A stretch of 64,000 nucleotides of DNA from Sciurus carolinensis (Eukaryota > Chordata > Mammalia > Rodentia > Sciuridae). The stretch is from the NCBI RefSeq assembly GCF_902686445.1, contig NC_062216.1, positions 15,707,084-15,771,083 of the forward strand, read 5' to 3'. The position numbers and the translations under genes were made by a program. Positions 1 through 11,720 of this stretch are shown here, piece by piece; position 1 is the stretch's first letter; each line of letters opens with the position of its first letter. Under the pieces are notes generated by a model that ran no database searches, was not told the DNA's origin, and worked only from the letters and a program-made list of their open reading frames with translations.

Positions 1-17
1 TGGTAAGTGCATAAGTC

Positions 18-392
18 AGTGTGCTAGTTGTTTTACATTGCTGTGAGAAAATCAGCTTAAAATGAGGAAAGAGTAATTTTGGCTCAGTTTCAGAGAGTTC
101 AGTGCAAGGTCACTTGACCCTGTTGCCTGTGGGCCTGTGCTGAGGCAGAAGATCATGGCAGAAATGTGTGGTGGAGGAAGCTATCACCTCGTGGCAGCTC
201 AGAAGCAAGGAGAAAAGAGAGGGCCTGGAGTCCCACGTCCACTTCAAGGGCACACCCCTAATGGCCTACCTCCTCTGATTGGGCCCTAACTCCTAAAGGG
301 TTCTACCACCTCCTATGGGTGCCATCGACTGGGGACCAGGCCTTCAAAGCATGAGCTTTGGGGGACGTTCCATATAGAAACCATAACAGTAA
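18..392 (-). mobile_element. MaLR-type LTR (solo), minus orientation
   Basis: The block reads like the reverse complement of a rodent MaLR (ERVL-MaLR) solo LTR. It starts near a 'ttgctgtgagaaaatca' stretch, has the 'ttttggctcagtttcagag' segment and ends in 'gaaaccataaca'. The purine-rich middle with 'gatcatggcagaa' and the C-rich 'ctacctcctctgattgggcc' part are also typical. No internal viral genes are present. Subfamily is not assigned. Confidence 0.6.
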
Positions 393-2199
393 CAGATTCC
401 ATTTTTCTCTCTTCTATCACAGTTTGTCATTTGCATTTGTGAAAGAGCACTCTGGGATACAGACCTGACCACAGTCTGGTGAATTGAACAGCAGAGGGGG
501 GAGGAAGGCTGTGATAGAGGAGGCCGGGAAGATGGGTTCCAACCTGCTGACCTGGGGCTGCTCACGGTGTTATTCAGAAAACCGCCCATCTGCCAAGTTG
601 AGGCAGGCAGGCCTGGTGTGTGGACCCCTTAAGGTCCTGTCGCTGGCTTAGAGGAGGGGGAAGTGCTAACCAGCAGGAATGCCAGCTGTTCCTTTTATGG
701 ACCCAGGAAAGAGTATGACTTATCCAAGACCACACCGTGGGCTAATGACGTATTATTTATTGTCACCCTGATGTCACCAGGGTACACAGCTGTTGGGCTG
801 GGAGACCCACTAATGAGGGTGTTTTTCATAGCAGTGCAGGCAGCAGGGTGTCGGTACCGGGGCTGGGTGTTTGGCGTTAAGCAGAAGGACTCGTGGTCTT
901 GCAACGGTCCTGTCCAGTCGAAGCCGAGCTCTGGCCCACCTGGGATTCACGTCCAAGCCAGCCACTGGCAGCTCTGTTTTTATCCCGTGGCATTACTGCC
1001 TGCTTCATCTGGGGCAGGGCTCCTCCTCCTGGCCTCCCGTGGTTCCCTCTGAGCTGCAGGTGGAGAAGCTTCATTCGTGGCTAAGTGTGAGGATGGCCAG
1101 ACTGTGGATCTGGAAGGGCACTGGCTGAGGGCTGGCAATCAGGGAGGGCAGGACCAGGCTCAGAGGTCATGAGAGCAGGCTCTGCTTGGAGCAGCTTCCA
1201 TGCCTTAAGTGGCAATACCAACCGTTTGCTGAGTCAATGTCATGGTTATTCACTTAGCATCATTCTCCTGGGGAAGCCAGTCTCCTCCACCCAAGGACTG
1301 TGTTGCCTCTGACCTTCTGAATGAAATGACCACACACACACACACACACTTGGGAAGGTGGCAGACAGTGGCTGAACCCATCCTTTGCCTTCAAGTCTTC
1401 CCACAGTACCAGGAAACCAGCCAGGGAGCTGTGCATTCCGGGGGCAGCAAATTATGCCTCTGGATGTTTGCAAGCCTGTTCTGTTTGGGTGTTTGGCAGG
1501 GCACTTTGCACTGTGCAGACCTCCCTTCTGCCTGTGGAGAAGGTATACGCGCCATGTCTGAAAGACTTGGGGAAGCTGAGGGCACAGCGAGACTGTCACT
1601 CAGGTACCTTGTTATGTCACAGTGCTCCTCCAGGCCTGGGGTCTCAGCAGCAGAGACTGGCTCTGCTGGAATCAGCCTGTCTTTGTGGTTCTCAACTTTG
1701 ACTCCCAGGGTCTTTCTCAGAACTGGGTTGGTTTTCCCAGCTGGGCTCCTTGCAGCTTCCCTGGTCACTGACCAGTCACGCCAGTACTAGTGAGTGGCCC
1801 TCTCTGAGGTCTGGGGTGTAGAGGGGCTGGTGGCAAGAGCTGACAGCATCTGGAGCACATGTGACAGAACACTCCACCCCAGGAAGATTCCTGGGGCCTC
1901 AGGCAGCTCGAAGGCCCCAGGGGAGTGCGGCGGAGCTGGGTGTCACCCTGAGCCAAGTGGCTGCTTGGAGATGCTGGGATGACTCTGCAGAAGCAGCTCC
2001 TCTGAGAGCGTGAGTTGGGGCGTGGAGAGCGTTCAAGCTCGTCGCCTCTGATTCCGAACCCTGTGCAGATAAGATTCCGACTCTCAGATTGACACAAACA
2101 CGAGTCACCGGATTCCAGACTCTCTTCCGCGACAACGGTCGTGCGTGTGTACGTACACATTTTTAATCTCTTCACTCAAAAAGTTATTCACTCTTTCTA
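393..2199. other. Unannotated non-coding stretch with a short (CA)n
   Basis: No gene or recognisable interspersed repeat is seen. The open frames here overlap on both strands, carry no splice-site context and match nothing I know, so they look like chance frames. A short CA dinucleotide run sits at about 1,329-1,349. Confidence 0.5.
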
Positions 2200-2620
2200 A
2201 AAGTGGAGGCCAAGTCGGTGATAAATTGCTGACTCCTTCGACACGAATATTGTTCATTTATCCGCAGATGCGTGCGCCCTGACAAAAGCCTTTGCTTCAG
2301 CACATTTCCCGGTGAAGCGCAGGCATTCATGCTAATGGGGACTCAGCTATCATTAGCGCAGGCTTTCGGCGGCTTTCAGCGGCTGCAGCGGCTCCTTCCT
2401 TCACTCTATCATTTTCTCTTATGATTTAATTAGTGTGAGGCTGGAATCTGGGCTCTTAATTCATCCAGGAAGTTGAACAAACTGAGTTTTGACACCTGCT
2501 GATTTCGCCAAGCCTGGCGTCTGCTCCCTTCTGCATCCGCTAAATGACACTGCGGGCGATGGCTTCGCCGCTCTCCTGCGCCCGCGCGCTGGGCAGAGTC
2601 GGGCAGCGCTCAGGATTCAG
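2200..2620. promoter_or_regulatory. Candidate conserved non-coding regulatory element
   Basis: This block differs from its surroundings. It is free of recognisable repeats and has many TAAT-core homeodomain-like sites (for example 'gatttaattagtg' near 2,424 and 'tatcattagcgc' near 2,350). It also has a cluster of CpG dinucleotides around 2,365-2,390 and 2,555-2,610, unusual for the CpG-poor flanks. Such a mix is typical of developmental enhancers, but function is inferred and no conservation test was possible here. Confidence 0.35.
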
Positions 2621-3129
2621 GACAGGGTTTCTGGCTGTAGGATGTGGGCGTGACCCCTCTGATTTGAGCTCAGACTGATCTAAGAGTGGCTTTCCATCAC
2701 CAGGAAGGCCTGGTTGTCCCTGCCTGGGTTGTCCCTGCGGTTCTGGATGTCTAAGGAGAGGCTCGTGTCTGAAGGACCGGAACAGGAATGGTTTTCCAGC
2801 TTCTCACTGTGGCAGCTATGTTCCCCGATGAGATCCTGTGCAGCATGCTAAGCGTCCGCCAGAGGCGGGGCCAGCGAGGCTGTGTCACATCTTCCTGTCC
2901 CCAGACCCTGAAGGCCCTCTCAGGATTCCAGCTGAGGCTTACCATCAATCAAAGCTCTACCCAGAGGACCGAGTCTTGGCCAAGACTTGACACAGTCACT
3001 GGTGGAAGGCACCAGGATTGCCGCTGCTCTGGAGGCTCTGGCTGGGGCTCGGTTCACTTGTCCCTTCCTCTGTGACTGGTCCCAGATGCCACCTTCTTCA
3101 CAACGCCTTCCCGAGTACCCCCAGCAGGC
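2621..3129. other. Unannotated non-coding stretch
   Basis: No gene, RNA or recognisable repeat is seen. Short open frames occur on both strands without splice-site support. Confidence 0.5.
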
Positions 3130-3900
3130 TCTGTTCATTTTTTATTCATCTGGTTGTTGTTGAACTCTGTTCTGGGCACTGTTTTGTGTTCGGGGGAAGC
3201 AAGACACAAAATAGGTGAACACCTTTGCTCTAGTGGGGCTCATGTTCTGGTGGGAAGAGAAAAGCAGTAAACAAACAAGCAAGCAGATTTTTAGTGTATT
3301 AGATAAGGGGATATAAAAATGAAGCAGAGGAAAGGGATGGTGGGGGGTGGGGGTTACCATTTGCTCGGTGTTCTCTTACTAAGGAGAGGATCTTGAAGCC
3401 CTCTCTAGACATTTATGGCACCATGAGGAGGGTCGAGGAGAGACCCCATGAGGGGCGTGGCTGGAGAATGGTCAATCAAATGCAGTGGTGCTGGGGTGGG
3501 AATGGGCCAGGGAGGGTCAGGAGCAGTGAAGACCCTACTGTCCCTGTAACAAGGGAATAGGAGGGAAAAGGGCAAAGAGAAAATGGGGCAAATATTGGAA
3601 GTTTGCAGGCCATTGTGAAATCTTGCACTTGCACTGGGAATTGTTTTGAATCAGAGGATCACATGATCTGCTTTGGATCACATGATCTGAGCTCAAATCA
3701 GAGAGGTGACGCCTGCTTTTGGATCTGCTTTGGATCCTCAGGGAGCATGCTCCCTGAGGGGTTGAGGGGTGAAAGGGAAGAGGCTAGGGGACCAGGAGCA
3801 GTGAACTAAGCCAGTGCCAGGGTAGCTGAGGCTTGTGGCAATGAAGCTGGACAGGAGGTTTGTCTTTAGGATGTGTTTTGAGGGCGGAGCTAACAAAGTT
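3130..3900 (-). mobile_element. L2 LINE fragment, old, minus orientation
   Basis: The plus strand reads like the antisense of the L2 3' region. A 'ctctgttctgggcactg' start is followed by 'ctagtggggctcatgttctgg', a run of 'taaacaaacaagcaag' and a G-rich downstream stretch. After about 3,600 the similarity becomes weak, so the far boundary is approximate. L2 is an ancient mammalian LINE and this copy has no usable reading frame. Confidence 0.5.
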
Positions 3901-4485
3901 TGCTGCAGGAATAGTTGTGAGCTGTGAGAGTAAAGAACCGTCAAGTAGGGTCATGTGGCTTGAACCTGAGGTCATTCAGTATTGCCTCTCTGCAGGTCTG
4001 CAGAACTAGGTGGGGAATATCAGAAGTTCAGCTTTGGAAAAGTGGAGCTTAGGTTTTTGTTCCACATGATATAAAGATTCTGCTGAGAAGTCTCCAACCT
4101 TGGAACCTTCAAAACACTCATCATTTCTAAAAGATACTGGATCATGTTCTAGGCAGGATTAAATTATTTATGTACTTTTCTGAATACGTTTAGGGCAATA
4201 TAAGCATGTTGGGGGTGGGGACCTTATTCCTCTTGGTGTCCGCCACTGTCTGAGCCCTGGACTGGGCATGTGGCTTATGCTTCACAAATGCTCATTGCTA
4301 TGAATTCAGCAAGCAATTCATAGCAATTGGAAGAGTTATAGAATTGGATGAGCAGGATGACGTAGCCTAGCATCTTCCAAATTGTTTTCTGCTGAGCATT
4401 AATCCCTTGAGATTCTGAATTATATATAATAACAGATCCCATAGTCAAATAAGTTTGATGAGTCCTACATTCTACAACCTCTTTT
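3901..4485. other. Unannotated AT-rich stretch
   Basis: No gene or clear repeat family is seen between the L2 fragment and the L1 3' end. Confidence 0.45.
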
Positions 4486-5190
4486 TTACCCACAGTTTTA
4501 TTGGTGCTTTATAGTCATACACAACCATGGGATTTGTTGTTACATATTCATACATGCACACAATAGAATAATATCATTTGGCTAATATCTCTCCCCAGCA
4601 CTTCCCCCGCCCTCCTACCTCCCATCCCTTCCCTGTACTGATCTCCCTTTGATTTCCATGAGATCTGCCCCCACTTTCCTTTTCCATTTTCCTCTTTAGC
4701 TTCTGCATATGGGAGAAAACATAAGTCCCTTGACCTTCTGAGTTTGGCTTATTTCACTTAACATAATGGTCTCTAGTTCCATCCATTTTCCTGCAAATGA
4801 CATAATTTCATTTTTCTTTATGGCTGATTAAACTCCATTGTGTATATTTGCCACATTTTCTTTATCCATTCATCTGTTGATGGGCACTAGGCTGGTTCTG
4901 CAGTAATAGTTTGGCTATTGTGAATTGTGCTGCTATAAACATGGGTATGCGTGTATCACTGTAGTAAGATGACTTTAATTCCTAAGGATAAATAATGAGA
5001 AATGGTATAGCTGGGTCGTATGGTGGTTCCATGTCTAGTCTTTTGAGGAATCTCCATATTGATTTCCATAGTGGTTGAACTAATTTACAATCCCAGCAAC
5101 AGTGTAAAAGTTTTCCTTTTTCTCCACGTCCCCTCCAGCATTTATTATTATTTGTATTCTTTATGAATGCTGTTCTGACTGTTCACCCCT
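4486..5190 (-). mobile_element. 5'-truncated L1, 3' end only, minus orientation
   Basis: The stretch 4,735-4,890 aligns by eye with 56,540-56,700 of the intact L1 in the same window. Shared words include 'ccacattttctttatccatt' and 'gtttggctattgtgaa'. A T-run at the left edge marks the tail of a minus-strand insertion. It holds the ORF2 C-terminal coding part plus the 3' UTR, with stops and indels, so it cannot make protein. Its divergence from the intact copy shows it is much older. Confidence 0.85.
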
Positions 5191-6559
5191 CTCTTTGAGC
5201 ATCAAAAATAAGATAAAAATATGATCAAAAGTAATCATAAATATTTTTTTTTCCATACTAATGGGAAAAATTCCCCCAAATGTATCTGACTCTGTCCACC
5301 TCAGTGTCTCCCAATCCTGTATGCCTGTTGAACTTCTTCTTCATCTAACACTTAGGACACCCCCTGAAACTACAGTGCTGTATGAACACACCATGTTGGG
5401 AGGCAGAAATGTTAGAACCTGTTGGGAGAGAAGGATAGTGCTAAAATTAGGACTCTGAAGACCTGGGTTAAAACACTCACCATTGGATGTTGTACAGGCA
5501 GTTTAGCTGACTTCCCTTCCCTCTACTGAGGAAATCAGACTCGTTGATTTTTGTGACTCTAATGTGCAACATGCAAGTTTTATTCTCCCATTCCACGTGT
5601 GTGTCTCCGTGTGGCAGAGCTAGGCTTTAGCAAGTTAGTGAAGACACCACAGTTTATCTTTAGTACCCTACTTATCTCTTGCTGTTCACTTTAATGGCCT
5701 CTTGGCTTCCTTAGGGAAAATCATGTCACCTGGTCAGTTAATGCCTCATCCCCAACACTGGCAGGTGTCTCTTTCTCTCTTCCCCCACCTCCCGTCACTT
5801 GCTCTCTATAGCTCCCGAGCTCTCCTGCCTTTTCCTGGGGGGACAAATACTTACGTCGCTCTTCTCAGGTATTCCAGTTTTAGGAGACTCTTTCTGCAGG
5901 TTAGTGCCTAGATCCAAGGAAGCATGTCTCTGATGCTAAGAGTTTTGGGATTATTGTACAAGTGGCCCCTGCAATTCTCTATGTCAGACTAGAAAGGATG
6001 TTGCTTTCTTGTTTACACATGTGAGTCCTGTTGGAATGTTAAGAAATCTGTTAAATGCAGTCTGTGAGGAACAAGAGTGGAGAAAAAATATTCAGAACAC
6101 TGACCCTCAGTATAGCTTGCCTAAATATGTGGAATTTAAAAACAGAGTCTTTCAAACATCTGCCAGGTTGATGGAGAAGTCTGTGAACCCCTCATGAGCC
6201 AGGTAACAGAGAGCCAGAGTTAATTTGAGTTAGTGAACTCTGGATTGGCTCAGCATCTGTCATGCATGTTGCACAGATAGGACTTAAGGGAAAAGGGTTG
6301 GGGTCTAAACTAAGGGGAAACCCAGGTATTAAATGAATCCCTTGGTGGATGCCCCAGTGGAGACAGATGGTGGGAAAACATGCCTACTAACTCTGGGTGG
6401 AACAGAGCTAGAACAACATACCTCTCCTGAGAACTCTTGTTCACCAGCTTTCCCTTATGTCTGAATTTGTACTACATAAATGACCTGAAAAACCACAGAC
6501 TGTAAATTTAGCTTTAAGTAGTCCCAGGTTGGAGCTGTCCCTAGACATTTTGAAGAGAC
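5191..6559. other. Mostly unannotated stretch with a MIR-like piece
   Basis: No gene is seen. A MIR-like fragment lies near 5,445-5,545 and is listed separately. The rest is AT-rich sequence without a repeat family I can name. Confidence 0.4.
5445..5545 (+). repeat. MIR SINE fragment
   Basis: The order 'gacctgggttaaaac', then an interval, then 'cttcccttccctctactgaggaaatcag' follows the MIR core and its tRNA-like B-box region. It is ancient and divergent. Confidence 0.45.
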
Positions 6560-9500
6560 AAATAGAAGCACTCTCTAGAGAAAAACTCTAGTTACAGAAC
6601 TGGAGAAATCCCTCAGGTAAAGGTCCTGGGAACAAGAACCCACAGTGAGAAATCGATAAGCACAGGAAGCACACACTGCCTTTAGCAAGTCAGCAGAAAC
6701 AACCAGCTATACAACGAGGACCGTGGAGGCAGGGAGAGAGGAACTGGCAGATGGAGAGATCAAAGCAAAGATGTTGAATCCTTTTGAAGGAGTAAAAGAG
6801 AGAATGAAAAGTATTCTAAAAACAACAACAACAACAACCCTGAGAGACTGTAGAAATTGATCAGGAAGGTTTGAAGGAGAGCCAAGTAGAACGTCTAGAA
6901 ATGGAATTTTTTTTTATAAATGAAGTGAACTGAAAGCTGGTCTGAAAGACACTTGAGAGAGACCTTGAGTCATTGTGGTGTAGTGAGAAGGGCCAGAGTC
7001 TCCATAATTAGAATATAAAAAATAGAAAAAGAGAAGAGGGGAGAGACGGCTCTAAGATACATGTTGACTGAGTACTTTTCACATTTCATGAGAAGCATCA
7101 GCACTTAAAGTTCATTAAATCCACACCCAGGTTCACTGGAGTGAAAAGACAGGACACCAAAGAAAGATCTTAAAATCCTCCAGGAAGAAAAGACAAATCA
7201 CACAGAGGAAGGAAAAATAGACTGGTGATAACTTTCCAACACCAACCACCAAACTCTCCTTTTGAGGAGAATGTAACAGACAGCACAGGAGTCTGTATGA
7301 AGAGAAATTCCTTTGAAGAGTGAGGACAACAAAAAGAGATTTTCAGACAACCAAAACTGGGCAGCGTTCATTGACAACAGGCTTCTCTTAAGGGACTTCT
7401 GGAACAGAGGGCCCAGAGTACTGGAGGGATTGATGAGAAAAGAAAATGATAGGTGGGGAAATCTAATCAACACTGACCAAATGTATCAATATTAATTATG
7501 CCCAATTTGTGGAGTTAAAAAAGTCAATACAGAACCTCAATCCTGGATAATTGCATATAAATCAGGATGGCAGTGATAAGATTTAAAGTGCTCTAACATC
7601 TTTGTGTTTTGAGAGAAGAGTAGAAATAATAATGCATGTGGCAGATGACGGTTCCCTGGCTCCTCAGTTGCTGCTGCTGAGCCTTGTTTACAGTGGACTC
7701 AGACACTTGCCCCCAGCATTTCAGGTCCAGGTACCTGCATCCTTCCACTCCATGCCAAGACAATTAGCTTTTCAATTAATTAAGTAACTGTTGGTCTTAA
7801 TTTAACACATTTAGCAACTGTTAAAAAGCATAAAAGTAGAATGAATAACTCCCAAAACTGGCATAAGAAAAAATGGAATGGAAGGAGAAAGAAGTTCAAA
7901 ATAAAAAGGTAGAAATGAACCCAAAGATATAAGAAACCACAATCAATGAAAATGGGACTAAATGTTCTAGAAAGGATAGAGTGTCAAAACTGGATTAAAA
8001 AAACTTAACAAAGTCCAGATATGTGCCATTAACAAGACACATATCAGATAGAGAAAGATTGAAATTAAGGGAGAGGAAAAACAATCAAACCCAGGTAAAT
8101 ACCAAAGGAAAGTTGGAATAGTATATAATTATAGATAAAATTATATCTCAGATATGCCAGTCTTTAAAGCCAAAAATCATTTTAGAGGTAAAAATGCTGA
8201 CTATACACTGATCAAGGCTTACTTCACTAATAAAGATATTATAATTCTAAACTTGAATGTATCTTATAACATAGCTTCAAAATACATAAAGCAAAAATTG
8301 AACCAACTATGAGGACAAATTGATTCTTAATCTAATTTAGAGATTTTAATCTTAATTTCAAGCAGATCAAAAAGTCAGTAATGACAGAGATTTGAATCAC
8401 ACATTTAACAATCTTAATTTAGGTCATATATTCAAAACATGCATCAATGATTGAAGAATATGCATTCTCCTCAAGCATCTGTGGAACACATATAAAAGGT
8501 TATCAAGCCCAGGCTCACTGCATTTCATTGAATATGTGCCTGTCAACCATATTCCTAGGCAACAATAAAATTATATTAGAAATGAATAACAGCAAAGAAA
8601 CCACAGCTGAAATGTAAATAGTTTTAAAATATGTAGTAAAAATCATAATGAAAATATTCTAAATCAAATGAATGTCGGATACAACTAAATTGGTGCCTTT
8701 TAATAAAATTGTGACCTTAAGTGGTTTTATCGTAAAGAGGAGAAACTGAAAAAAATCTGATCTAAGCACCCCACTTTAAAAGGTACATGATATCAATAGG
8801 AAAAATAAAAGAAAGAAGTAAGGAAACCCTAGAGACAAGGGAAGAAATAAGGAAAATACAAAACAGATTAAACAGAAGGGAGTAACAGGGTCAAAGTTGC
8901 TTTTTTGAAAATCCTAATAAAATTGGCACATCTCTGCAAGATTGATCAAGGATAAAAGTGAGAAGAAACAAATTAGGAATGAATGGGGTGTAACTATGCA
9001 TCAAGGCAGCAGAGATTAGAAAGAAATAAGACAATATGGAAAAAATCATGCTATTAATTTTAAAACCTGTACTGTTGGACAGATTTTTAGGAAAATGAAA
9101 ATCTCAAAGTAACTCTAAACGAAAGGAGGCTATGGCCACTGAATCACCAATTCAGAGTTTCACAATATTTCTTTCAAGACACAAGGTACAGGAGAGGTCT
9201 GTGAATCAGATGAGCCCTATAGAACTCGCAAGGAACAAATAATTCCAAGATTACATAATGTTCAGAGTCAATTAGAGGAAGTGTATTCTCCATATGAGAG
9301 AGCCAGCACAAGAGAGGAAGATTCTAGGTCAACTTAATGCACACTTATTGATATAAACATCCTAAACAAAATATTAGCAAACTGAATCTAAAGCCAAAGA
9401 TAATACATTATCACTAAGTTTGTGTTGCTAAAGGAATACAAGGTTAATTTAACAATAGAAAATACATAATTTGCCACATTAGCAAATTAAAATGTTTGAC

Positions 9501-9759
9501 ATTTATCATAATTTTTCATGGTAAAATTCTTAGCAAACTCAGAGTAGAAGCAACTTTCAATAATCAACCTTTAACTCAGTGGCAAAACATGAAAGTGTCC
9601 CCTTTAAAGTTAAGGACAACAAAGGGTTCTTGCCACTATTATTTCTATTCAACTATATATGTACATGTGACATATATACATATAGTTGAATATATATGTG
9701 TTTGTGTATGTTTATATATAAATTGTGCTTTATCTATATATCTGTGCATCCTTATAGCA

Positions 9760-9895
9760 ACGCTATTGAGATAGGTACTGTCATTGATTTCATTTACAGC
9801 TTAGAAAACTGAAACAGAAGTGACAATGGAAATTGTTGGTACTACATAGTTATTAAGTTGCAGAGTACAAACTCCAATCCAACATCTGTTTTCAG
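9760..9895 (-). repeat. MIR SINE inside the old L1 region
   Basis: The sequence 'tttacagcttagaaaactga' followed by 'tagttattaagttgcagagt' is the reverse-oriented MIR core (antisense of the tRNA-derived, CORE-SINE type element). It is divergent. Confidence 0.5.
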
Positions 9896-10581
9896 AATAT
9901 GTGCTTTTAATTGGTATTCCACAATTTCCTTTTGGAGGAAAATCACAAAACTTTATTGAAAGACAGAAAAAAAATCTAAAAAAACCCCAAACCAAAAAAC
10001 AACCCCGAAATAACAAAAACCTCGGACAAACCATGCTTGCGGATAGGAAGTTTTAATATGATAAAGAGAACAATTCTCTAATTGTTCAAAGCAGTTACAA
10101 CCAAAACCCTAACAGGATTTTCATGGAATTTGACCAACTAATTATGAAATTTATATGGATAAGAAAAAGGTCAAAAAGAGTCAATGCATTCCTGAAGAAT
10201 AAGAACACGGGAGACGAGAGGCACTTGCCCTATAACATAACAATATAAAATGATAATGCTATAGAAATGAAGAATGTGGTGTTGGCACAGGGCTAGACAA
10301 ATAGACCAACAGAACACAATAAAGAGTTTATAAATTGACCTGTGCATGTGTGGAGACTGATAGATGACAGAGTGTGTCAGTGGGGAGAAATAGGGTCTTC
10401 AATATGTGGCACTAGTTACCCACATGGAAAAAAGTGAAAAATAGATTCCTATTTCACACTGCACACCAAGATTAATTCCAGATGACTTAAGGTCTTGAAC
10501 ATGAAAGATAAAAGTTGAAGACTTTCAGAAGAAAACGTGTAAGGATATCTTTATGAGATAGGGTAGTTATTTCTTAAATAC

Positions 10582-10584
<3 letters not shown>

Positions 10585-10617
<33 letters not shown>
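10585..10617. repeat. (CA)n microsatellite
   Basis: An uninterrupted AC/CA dinucleotide run of about 33 bp lies within the old L1. Confidence 0.95.
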
Positions 10618-10619
<2 letters not shown>

Positions 10620-11720
10620 TCCTAGTATTCAGAAAAAGAGTGCGAAAACAGGGACATTAAAGATGAATAACTTCTAGTTATTAGCAGACAACAGACTAGA
10701 AATACAAGTCATAACCTGAGAGAAGAGACTTAAAACACATAATTAACATTGGTTCACTTTAGAATATAATGAAGAACTCCTGTAAATAAATCAAGAAAAG
10801 ACTAGCAACCCAGAAGAAAGTAGAACAAGAATAGAGATTTCACAACAGAGACTTCACATGGTCAATAAGCATATGAAAAGATGTCCAGCCTCCATCATAA
10901 TGTTGTCACGCACATCAAAATCACATAGTGACATGATTTCTTACTGTCCTGAAGTATAATTAAAAAGTCTGAGAATAGCAAGTTTACTCAGGACACGGAG
11001 CAGAGGAGTCTTCCCTGCACTGCTGGTGGGAGTATAAATTGATACAGCCTCTTGGGCCAACAACTTGGAACTACCCAGTAAATTTGAAAATATAAATATG
11101 GGAAGATCCAGAAATTCCATTCATATTTATGTCTTGGAGAAATTCTTGCAAAGGTAATCAGGAGAAAGGAACAGTTATGTTATCAGTAACGTTGTTTCTA
11201 GTATTAGGAATCTGGAAACAGCCCGTGAGGGACAACATGATGCATGGGTGCCTTTTTGATATGGTCACACACAGGAATACTGTGTCGTGATGGGAATGAG
11301 TGAACTGTCACCAAGAACTCAACATGTAGGAATTCCCAAACAGTACTACCGAGTCTGAGAAACATTTGCAGAAGAATAAATAGGGTACAATTCTATTTAT
11401 ATAAAGTCAGGAAGTACTAAGTAGTATTTTGTTAGGAATTACAGCTATACCTAGTAAAACTATAGAGCAAAGCAAGGTAATGATAAATATAGTTCAAAAC
11501 ACCAGTTCCCTCTGGGGCAGAGGGAGAATGTGAGGGGCCCCCATGGGGGATTTTGAGGATACTGGTTATATTCTATTTCTTTATCTGGGTAATAGGTGTA
11601 GGTTATTGCATTTTGCTGTTTTATTATTTTTAGACTTTAAAGTTTTCATATATTTTACACACAATACTTTGTGTATATGATATATTTCCCAATGAAACAA
11701 AGATAAGAAAAAAGTCTATG

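Larger units (their letters stand above)
6560..11720 (+). mobile_element. Old L1 (L1M-type), long but decayed, plus orientation
   Basis: Several blocks in order match L1 coding sequence. Near 9,357 the frame reads [13 protein letters not shown], the same motif as [10 protein letters not shown] in the intact ORF2 of this window. Near 10,131 it reads LIMKFIW, matching AIMKFIW of the intact copy. The start (about 6,560-7,500) resembles the end of ORF1, and the end (about 11,560-11,720) is an AT-rich 3' UTR of old L1 style. Many stops and frameshifts make it a dead copy. A MIR (9,760-9,895) and a CA microsatellite interrupt it. Boundaries are approximate, and it could be two old copies joined. 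Confidence 0.65.
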
